64,000 bases of DNA. Source: Macropodus opercularis (taxonomy: Eukaryota > Chordata > Actinopteri > Anabantiformes > Osphronemidae). Below the pieces are notes generated by a model, which did not search any database, was not told the DNA's origin, and was given only the letters and a program-made list of their open reading frames with translations. Location of the stretch: positions 868,501-932,500 of the forward strand of contig CM061097.1 of assembly GCA_030770545.1 (NCBI GenBank). Direction: 5' to 3'. Below are positions 56,384 to 64,000 of the stretch, piece by piece. Numbering within the stretch: the stretch's first letter is position 1; every line of letters starts with the position of its first letter. Made by a program: the position numbers and the translations under genes.

Positions 56384-56753
56384 GTAAAAATGAAAGCGCT
56401 TTATGCTTTGTGTCATGTAGGAGCAGGGAAGGCAGACTTGGATGCTTCAGCCCCATCAGCCACCGTGACTCATCACTGATGATGTGACATTTGCTCCTTT
56501 CATTGCTAAATTATTACTATTACATTTTTTGGTTTGGCTGAATTACACGTCACACAACACTGTGTGGACTACGCAGGTCTGTGCAGAGCTGTTGGACACC
56601 GTGGGTTTACTGCTCGTTTAGGGTAATAAAGCAAAGTAATGCAACGACGCTGGCGATGTTACCGGAAGCTGAACATGTTGACTGCTTCTGCTGAGCTTCT
56701 GCAGCGGGTACATCTCAGCAGCTGTAACGGGTTCGTTTTGTTGCCTTCAACAG
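56384..56753 (+). other. intron
   Basis: 370-base intron, GTAAAA to CAACAG. Nothing else is seen. Confidence 0.9.
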
Positions 56754-56804
56754 AGACACGGACCATCCAACACGCTGTACCACCTCGTCAGGGATGTCAA
56801 AAAG
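56754..56804 (+). CDS. trpm3: trpm3 exon 12, 17 codons (residues 536-552)
   Basis: It encodes RHGPSNTLYHLVRDVKK, phase 0 at both ends, donor GTACGG. Being symmetric and short it could be skipped without breaking the frame, but the sequence is conserved in all full-length TRPM3 I know. Confidence 0.96.
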
Positions 56805-58766
56805 GTACGGGCATCACGCCGTCGCGCTACCCTGCGTCTGTCCTGGTCCAGTGAGGGAATGCTTGAATGTGTGTGTTAAAGGAGGCTCGTTTCTGTTGCC
56901 GTTTGCCGTCGTTTCTGTTGCTCCATCACTCTGTCTGCGTGTTGGTAGCCCTAGTTGGTGACACCTGCAAATAGAGGCAGGACCTGTGGGCTGCGGTGGC
57001 TGCGTAGAGCTGTGCACGACCTTCACCCTTCTCGTGTGTGCGCTGTTCTCTCTGTAATGTGCGCAGCGCCGTGTTAAGCAAACACTACGTCGTGTGTTGT
57101 CCACAGAAGTAGAGTTTGAGCAAACAGACAATATTTAGTGTGGTTCCTATTAACTTGGGGGTGTTTTTAGCACAGCAGCACTTTTATACAGTACTTGCAT
57201 AGTTTTCTATGTTAAGATGATGAAGAAATACATCCTCACCCCGTGGGCACCAAAAAATACTCGATTTAAATAATGTTTTCCTTATATTTTACTGCAAATG
57301 TGCAGGAGCACCTGAACTGTGATGCATTCAGCACATCTGCAGACCAATTAGGAGCGATCCCACTGCTGAGAGATGACGGAGGGGTCAGAGGTGTTGATTA
57401 ATTAAAGGTAGCGGTTGCAGGAACGCTCCTCTGGGACCCACTGAGGAGGGTTCGCTCCTCCTTTACTGCCTCTGCCTTTAAACGAGCCTCTGATCTCGCG
57501 TTACGCTGAGGAAATACACGGCTTCTGACGTGGTAGTGCATGGCAACATTACCAGAGCTGTGTGTGTGTCACGGTGTCGCTGATTGTCTGTGTGTCATCC
57601 TTACGTGCTTCTTAGATTTACCTACTACCTCTCACCGCGTCTTTGTCAGCGGTTCTTCTTTTGAGTCAGGTGCAGCTGTTGTGCTAATAACAGCTGCACG
57701 GCCTTTGAAGGCTGCTTTCATGTTTAATCTGTGAAGGTTGAGTGATACCACAGAAAATCACAGAGATTGGCTCCTGGACCGCAGCTGCTGCAGCAGAGAT
57801 TGGTTTTCCTGAAGAGGAAATGAACAATGTGGCCAGTGGTTGGTAGAAACAGATTTTGAGCCTGACTGTTATCAAAACTAAGCAGTGATACTAAGCAGTG
57901 ATGCCCCAATCATCATCAGCTGAAATGAGAAGTGGCCTGTAGATGTAACGAACATCTTCTGTCTGTAATCTGACACAATCCAAGCATTTAGACGAGGATG
58001 AAAACCTAAAACAAACTCTTATTTAGTTCATGTGTGAGGACACCGAACGGCGAGTACTGTACGTTTCCCTGTTAGTAAATTAGCCAAGACTCAGTGAACC
58101 AGCAGTGATTACCGAGCTGCGTGGCTGCGGAGGACTTCCAGACGCCTCCGCTGGCCACTGAGGAGGCATCTGTGAGATCTGTGAGCTCACGTTGAGCCGT
58201 TGTCCGTGAAGTGGAATCTGAGCTAAGGCAAAGCACGAGCGGAGTCCAGCGCCTCACACCTGATTAGCGAGAACTGGAGGTCGTCTCAGGACAGGTGGGA
58301 CGCGGTGTGAGATAAACGATGGAGCCAGGATGATGACGAGTGCCGGGGCAGACGCTGAGGGCAGAACAGCCACGGTTCTCGTTCTGAGAGAACCCCTTCT
58401 GTCTCTGGGCTAACGAGCCACCACCGTCTGTCTCCTTTCCCGTCAGTAGACCTCACTGAAGAGAAACGTCTGTAACCGTGCTCAGGATTTCATTTGCTCC
58501 TTGTTTCCTGCTCCAGAGGTCACAGCCTGGTGCTTTAAATATTCATGTTCTGAAAAGCTTTCAGCAGTAGAAACACCACGAATCTAGAATCACCACTAGT
58601 TCTTGTTTTCAGTAGTCATGGTTCAGTCAAGGTTCTGCCTTCAAATGAAACCACAGTCTGAGGTAACACTTGATTAAAGACACTGGAAAGGACATCAGAC
58701 AGTTGCTGTGTGTCTCATTTCCCTTATCGTGTGGTTTACTTACTGACATTGTGTGTTCTTTCCAAG
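56805..58766 (+). other. intron
   Basis: 2.0 kb GTACGG...CCAAG intron. It contains a duplicated CTAAGCAGTGAT pair near 57880-57902. No gene is seen. Confidence 0.85.
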
Positions 58767-58802
58767 CGAGAATATCCAGGGTTCGGTTGGATCTACTTCA
58801 AG
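58767..58802 (+). CDS. trpm3: trpm3 exon 13, 12-codon cassette (residues 553-564)
   Basis: It encodes REYPGFGWIYFK between ...TTTCCAAG and GTGAAT. It is symmetric (phase 0) at 36 bases. I recall the same 12 residues in mammalian TRPM3 between VRDVKK and GNLPPDYR, where inclusion varies among isoforms. Position, phase and sequence all agree. The acceptor AAG and donor GTGAAT are weaker than those of the neighbours, and the downstream intron is only 161 bases. Both fit regulated splicing. Confidence 0.93.
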
Positions 58803-58963
58803 GTGAATGTGATAATCACGTTTAGTTTTTTTCATAGCCAGTTATATGGTTTATATGAAGTGAGTGTGAATGACTTTGTGATGTGTTTCGTGTTTTTGTG
58901 TTTCCTTCCTTTTGTAGTCACATGTTGTGGGTCGGTGCCTGTTCACATTATGTGTTTTTTCAG

Positions 58964-59104
58964 GGAAACCTGCCCCCAGACTACCGCATCAGCCTTATTG
59001 ATATTGGCCTGGTCATTGAATACCTCATGGGCGGGGCGTACCGTTGTAACTACACCAGGAAGAGATTCAGAACTCTGTACCACAACCTCTTTGGACCCAA
59101 GAGA
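58964..59104 (+). CDS. trpm3: trpm3 exon 14 (residues 565-611)
   Basis: It encodes GNLPPDYRISLIDIGLVIEY, LMGGAYRCNYTRKRFRTLYH and NLFGPKR, 47 codons, phase 0 at both ends, donor GTGAGT. LMGGAYRCNYTRKRFRTLY is a conserved TRPM MHR3 segment. Confidence 0.98.
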
Positions 59105-59882
59105 GTGAGTGACTCGCATTTTAACACAGACTCGCCGAGAGTCGAGAGTCAGAACAGGCCACAACAAACCGTCCGTCTAACACTCACTGATTAACTCACC
59201 TCAACCCGAGGAAAACTGGCCTCTGGTTCTGTGGTACCTGTTTTGTGGATATTTGCGTGCAGAGAGGCAGTTCCCATTTAACAGTGATTTTCTAGATGAG
59301 ATGAAATGATCACACACACACACACACAAATACACGTTAACTAAGAACAAAGCTTGAAATGCATGCAGATATAAAAACCCCCACAGGACACGGGGCTATT
59401 TTTACCAGCACAGCCGATGGTTCATGAATGCATAATTCATCCCTGCCCTGCTTTAACACGTACACGCTACACATACTCAACCGCAGGAGGCTGCTGCCAT
59501 GTGGACAGTTTACTGTCAGTCACACCAGCACAGAGTCTGCGCCGGTTGAGCTTGGACAGAACATTGCTTCATAAAATCCATTAAAGCCCTGTCCCACATA
59601 TTTCAGTAGGTCTCGGAGGTTTTCTGTGAGAAGTAAGATCCGCGTTTTGACAGAAACGCTTACGGGACGTAGGAGAACCTGCCTCAGGTTATACGCTGCC
59701 AGCGACACCACCACCAGGGTCCACAGCCAGACCTCAGTTACTTACTGAGGCTCGTTCTCACAGAACCGCTCGGCTTTCTTACCACGTAACGACTAACGCG
59801 TCCAAATCGTCAGTTTGCTTAATATGTATATATAACGAACGAGGTCTTGATCTGTTTGTTTGTGTTTTTGTGGCTGTTCTAG
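59105..59882 (+). other. intron
   Basis: 778-base intron, GTGAGT to TTCTAG, with a short CA run at 59311-59328. Nothing else is seen. Confidence 0.87.
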
Positions 59883-59912
59883 CCCAAAGCCCTGAAACTG
59901 CTGGGGATGGAG
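59883..59912 (+). CDS. trpm3: trpm3 exon 15, 10-codon micro-exon (residues 612-621)
   Basis: It encodes PKALKLLGME between TGTTCTAG and GTGAGT. It is 30 bases and symmetric. The matching 10-residue segment is reported as variably spliced in mammalian TRPM3 (recalled, not checked). Skipping would join NLFGPKR to DDMPIRRG in frame. Confidence 0.95.
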
Positions 59913-60171
59913 GTGAGTGTTAATCTCATTTCACTATGTCTGTCCAGTGTTTACTTTATAACACGCGTCTCACAGTCTTTCAAGAGAAAACCAATGATGT
60001 TAAAGATTTATGTTGTTGGCAAACTGTACAGACGATCGTACAATTTTACGTGTCTGTAGTGAAATCTGTCTCGTGTGTGAAATGTGGGATCTGGGGACGC
60101 TGTTCATTTTGGGGGCAGTTCATTTTGTTGTCCACACATAATAACGTTGACTCCCTCTGGATCCTCACCAG

Positions 60172-60464
60172 GACGACATGCCGATTCGCAGAGGCCGCCA
60201 GAAGACGACGCGTAAACGAGAAGAGGAGGTGGACATCGATCTGGACGACCCCGAAATCAACCACTTCCCCTTCCCCTTCCACGAGCTGATGGTGTGGGCT
60301 GTGCTCATGAAGCGTCAGAAGATGGCGCTGTTCTTCTGGCAGCATGGCGAGGAGGCCATGGCCAAGGCCCTGGTCGCCTGTAAGCTCTGTAAGGCCATGG
60401 CACACGAAGCCTCTGAGAACGACATGGTGGACGACATCTCCCAGGAGCTGAATCACAATTCCAG
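60172..60464 (+). CDS. trpm3: trpm3 exon 16 (residues 622-719)
   Basis: It encodes a basic/acidic linker (DDMPIRRGRQKTTRKREEE, VDIDLDDPEINHFPFPF), then HELMVWAVLMKRQKMALFFW, QHGEEAMAKALVACKLCKAM and AHEASENDMVDDISQELNHN. It ends two bases into the Arg codon at GTGGGC. It is the largest exon here (293 bases). The linker reads RGRQKTTRK where the mammalian protein has RGRKTTKK. The WAVLMKRQKMA..FWQHGEEAMAKAL helices are the MHR4 hallmark. Confidence 0.98.
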
Positions 60465-61002
60465 GTGGGCGACGGAACCGTGAGCACGCGTTCAACGGTT
60501 TCAGAGTAATTTCGCTTTTGTTGTCGTCCTGTGTAAATAATTAATGCTGAGGGTATGGACGTCAGATGGTCATCACCTAGAAACCATCAGTTACACGTCC
60601 AGCATCACACACAGTTAATACACATTTACAGTTCTTCTTTAGAATTCTACTATTCCATTGTGAAGGAACAAGATTTATAATCATAGTTAAGATCATTTCT
60701 TATTTGTACAAGCCACAACCAGAGCCTCTGCACCAGTGAGACTTTTTTTAAGGCAGAGCGTGGGGGAAGGATTTAGGCAAGAAGTGTTTATTGTAAAGGT
60801 TGGGAAGCTCCAGGAAAGTACAGAAGGCTACTATAGAAGCCCCACGAGGTGTTTGGATGCTTCGCCTGTCCTGTTCAGGGTTTGGGCAGATGGTCAGGGA
60901 TCCTTCTCCGGTTTAATTACGTCTCCACGTTTGGACACAGCGTATTACTGTCCCTGTTCATGTCTCCATGTGCTCGTGTATGTCCTGCGTATCGTTTCCC
61001 AG
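60465..61002 (+). other. intron
   Basis: 538-base intron, GTGGGC to TTCCCAG. Nothing else is seen. Confidence 0.88.
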
Positions 61003-61231
61003 AGAGTTTGGCCAGCTGGCAGTGGAACTCCTCGACCAGTCCTATAAACAGGATGAGCAGATGGCCATGAAGCTGCTGACTTACGAGCTGAAGAACTGGA
61101 GCAACGCCACCTGCTTGCAGCTGGCGGTGGCGGCCAAACACCGGGATTTCATCGCTCACACCTGCAGTCAGATGCTGCTGACGGACATGTGGATGGGACG
61201 CTTACGCATGCGCAAGAACTCAGGCCTGAAG
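61003..61231 (+). CDS. trpm3: trpm3 exon 17 (residues 719-795)
   Basis: It encodes EFGQLAVELLDQSYKQDEQM, AMKLLTYELKNWSNATCLQL, AVAAKHRDFIAHTCSQMLLT and DMWMGRLRMRKNSGLK, phase 0 at GTAACT. LLTYELxxWSNxTCLxLAVxAxxRxFIAHxCxQxLLTDMWMGRL is the best-conserved block of the TRPM N-terminus (MHR4). Confidence 0.98.
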
Positions 61232-62555
61232 GTAACTGACGCGGGCCACGAGTCTGGAACCGTAGTTATTTTGTGTGTAGAAAAAGATTCATTCTAAGTC
61301 TAGTCCAACTGCTCAAAGTCCCTGGTTGTGGTGAGAGAGAGGATCAGAAGCACGAGCTTCATCGGACAGTAACGCTTTGGGGAAACCTTGCTGGACAGGT
61401 GTCTGGGTGCGGTGGCTCACCAGGGTGGACGCTCAGCTTCTCTGGTACAAGCCTCGGCCACAGGAGAACTGACCCTAATTACTGAAAGAGCCTTCTGCGG
61501 CGTCCCGCATATTTCAAATGAGCCTCATGCGGTGAACTTCCTCTTGAGTCGAGGGAGAGGTTTCAGTTAAGACTGGTGGTTGAGTTTTGAGCCATTTTGC
61601 TCATGTGGGTTTCTTCAGAAGTCTGGCGGTAGAGTGATAGGAGGCAGCTGCCCATCGCAGAGGTTGGACTTATTCATAATGAAGAGCTGCCCCGGGAGCT
61701 GCTGAAGGAGCTGCTGCATTCACGTACATTCACACACATCGTGAGACATGATGTCAGGACGACTACTGCTTTAAGTACGGTTTGGCCTTTGCAGGAGGGA
61801 GGGAGACGCAGCTAAGACAAAGCCATCAGAGCGGAAAGGCAGCAAACAAACGAGGTTCACTGCCCCAGGAGCTCATGATATGCAGCAAACTGAATATTCG
61901 GACAGTTACGTGCTGCTGTAGCTGTAGGAGCAGACATTCTGTGTTGATTTCTTCACGTATCGAAACTTTAAACAGATTATTGACGTATTTGTGCTAAAAT
62001 ACTGCTTAGTTTACGGTGGTGACTTGATTTCATACTCATCGCTACCCTCATTGTGGGCTTTACATCTTCTTATCTGGCTTCACTGACACCTTAGTCATTT
62101 TATTGCACATTTGCCACGAGCGCTTTGATTAGGGAGAATACACAGTTTGATGTTTTTTACTGGGCCTCGTTTCTGCCCCTTCGTGTCTGGCCGTTACGTA
62201 ACAGCTGTGCTTCCAGCAGACTGGCTTATCTGGGGTTGTGTCCCTCTCATCCGTCGTACGCTCGCTGCTTGTCAGGACTAATGCGTTTGTAAATGTCTTC
62301 CCTCGTCTGAGCTGCGGTAAATAGCAAAGCTTTGTCATTCAGGCGTGTGTGAGCCGGGCACGATTGGAAGGTGTTCACACGCGTGAACTGATATCATGTG
62401 ATTTCACATGTGCGTGTTGGAGGCCGATTATGAAGCTTGGGTTGTTCCAGCCTGTCTGTGTCCTAATTTCTGCAGCGTTGCACATGAAACTGCACATTTT
62501 GATCACATCTGTGATATGTAGCTTCCAGACTTTCTGTCCAACTTTTCCCTTCCAG
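61232..62555 (+). other. intron
   Basis: 1.3 kb GTAACT...TTCCAG intron. No repeat or RNA is recognised. Confidence 0.87.
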
Positions 62556-62723
62556 GTAATCTTAGGGCTGCTTCTGCCACCGTACATCCTGAATCTGGAG
62601 TTCAAGAACAAGGATGAGATGTCCTACATGCCCCAGGAGCAGGAGGCCTATTTGCAGGAGAAAGAGGAGGAGGAGCCCGAGAAGCCGGTGAAGGAGAAGG
62701 AGGACGAAGACATGGAGTTCACA
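62556..62723 (+). CDS. trpm3: trpm3 exon 18 (residues 796-851), pre-S1 linker
   Basis: It encodes VILGLLLPPYILNLEFKNKD, EMSYMPQEQEAYLQEKEEEE and PEKPVKEKEDEDMEFT, phase 0 at GTAAGA. VILGxLLPPxIL..EFKNKD starts the pre-S1 region. The tail is a highly acidic, probably disordered linker. The mammalian protein continues AMLGRNNGESSRKK. I could not find that exon before 64000, so it lies downstream of the window. Confidence 0.97.
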
Positions 62724-64000
62724 GTAAGATCTTACTGTGAGGCGCAGTACAACTCCGTGGTGAGAGAACCCACCTCAGCCCTGCATCTCAGAACCCACAC
62801 AGACAACACGGCCCAGATTCTGTCCTGTGGGCCACACTTAAACACACAGTTTCACACACATCTACCTGCTTCTCTATTCTGGCCAACTGGACGCTTCCGG
62901 CCAAATCTGACTTTCCTGTTTCTTGTCGTCTCAACAAAGACATAGTCGTGGAGTTGTAGCGTCTCAGTCTGTCGCCGCTTGGTTCCCTTGTGTATGTTTT
63001 ACTTCCGTCTCTCTCCTCTGTTTTCCCTCGGTCCTGCTTGTTCTCTGTCCCTTGGCTTCTTTTTTGATTTCTTTCCTTCGCCTTCTATGTCCGTAATGCC
63101 CCCGCCACACTTTTCTAGCTCTTTCTCCATTCACCCCTCTCTCTCCAAGCTCAGTTCTGATTGAGGTACAGTACTGTATGTGAGCCAACTGCTGCCCCTC
63201 ACTCGCTCCCATCAGTGCTGCAGCACACCACTCAGCATGCCGGCTGCTGAGCATGGGACGCCCAGGCTTTTGCATTATGTAAGCGTGTCCGCCTGCTGCT
63301 GCAGAGCCCAGAACATGCAGAGTCTGAGCACCTTCTCACAGCTCGCAGCACAAGCGTCGGTCCATCTGCATAGACGTGAAATGTGCAGCGGGGTCAGCTT
63401 GTTCCATTTCAGTCCCATCCGTTATGGAGAGCAAAGATCCAGCTTGTGTGTTTCAATCAGAACTGGTTTTGAAGCACTTTTGGATCTTGGGCTGCCCCAT
63501 CATGTGGTTGAACTGAAGTCGACCTCTTTCAGCTCCTCTGTGCATTCTCTCCATCTGCATTGGTCATAGCCAGCAAGCCAGCGCAAAGACTCACACACAC
63601 GCAGTCCTGGTGGCAGTGAGCTGCTAACCATAGCCCTGCTGCCAGGCCACCGCTCCCGTTGCCCTGGCTTCTGACTGTACAAATGCACATCCGACACCTA
63701 TGAATCACTGAAAGATTCATACAGATACACACAGACTGCTACACCACCGAGGGAGAATGTATCCTGTCCTTTAGATGCTCCAGAAGAAAGCACCCTGTGA
63801 CGAATGCGTGGCAGCTCGTGTCCACTTGCTGGAGGGATAATGTGCATGTTCTGGTGTGACTTACATCCGTTCACCCTGAAGGCCTGGTCTGTGCTCAGGT
63901 TCTTAGAAACCCTGATTCCTCACGGACGATGAGCTGTTCTCTGCTCATACTGTCCTTTCATGATGTTTTGATGGTTATTGGACCTGTTCAAGGACCTGGA
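62724..64000 (+). other. intron start, truncated by window end
   Basis: It opens with the donor GTAAGA. Pyrimidine-rich at about 62990-63150. No exon matching the next TRPM3 segment is seen in the remaining 1.28 kb. Confidence 0.8.

Overview
The window is vertebrate nuclear DNA, almost certainly from a ray-finned (teleost) fish. It has GT-AG introns, long CA/GT microsatellites and a tRNA-derived SINE of a type I recognise from fish genomes. It carries one protein-coding gene, on the + strand: trpm3, the melastatin-family TRP cation channel. I rebuilt 17 shared-frame exons plus one alternative first exon by eye. Every junction has AG/GT borders, and the phases close without a frameshift. The gene runs off the 3' end, so the window holds the cytoplasmic N-terminal half (about 851 codons in the long form). 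The transmembrane segments and pore lie downstream.

Layout: 1-1780 is upstream DNA with no recognisable gene. 1781-1984 is the first coding exon of the long N-terminal form (starts MASKKKW). 14949-15038 is a second, alternative first exon (starts MNQLDAPRPLNW). Both end in phase 0 and can join the common exon at 37523 (AQKSWIERAF). The 35.5 kb between 1985 and 37522 is otherwise intronic and repeat-bearing. From 37523 to 62723 come sixteen more coding exons for the MHR1/2 (SLOG-like) and MHR3/4 regions and the start of the pre-S1 linker. They include two very short exons (36 and 30 bases), the likely equivalents of cassettes known to be spliced in mammals. 62724-64000 is the start of the next intron.

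A microRNA, mir-204, lies in the sense orientation in the 6.7 kb intron between the exons ending at 41200 and starting at 47931. This is the conserved vertebrate arrangement, so channel and microRNA probably share primary transcripts. A miR-204-like stretch with a 3-base insertion sits 40 bases upstream of the mature arm; it is the least expected thing I saw.

The rest is intronic sequence with simple repeats, two 10-bp minisatellites, a 28-base C tract, a 27-base palindrome and two SINE-like copies. I found no second protein gene, no CRISPR array and no bacterial-type system. The many open frames outside the listed exons show no family resemblance and are treated as chance.
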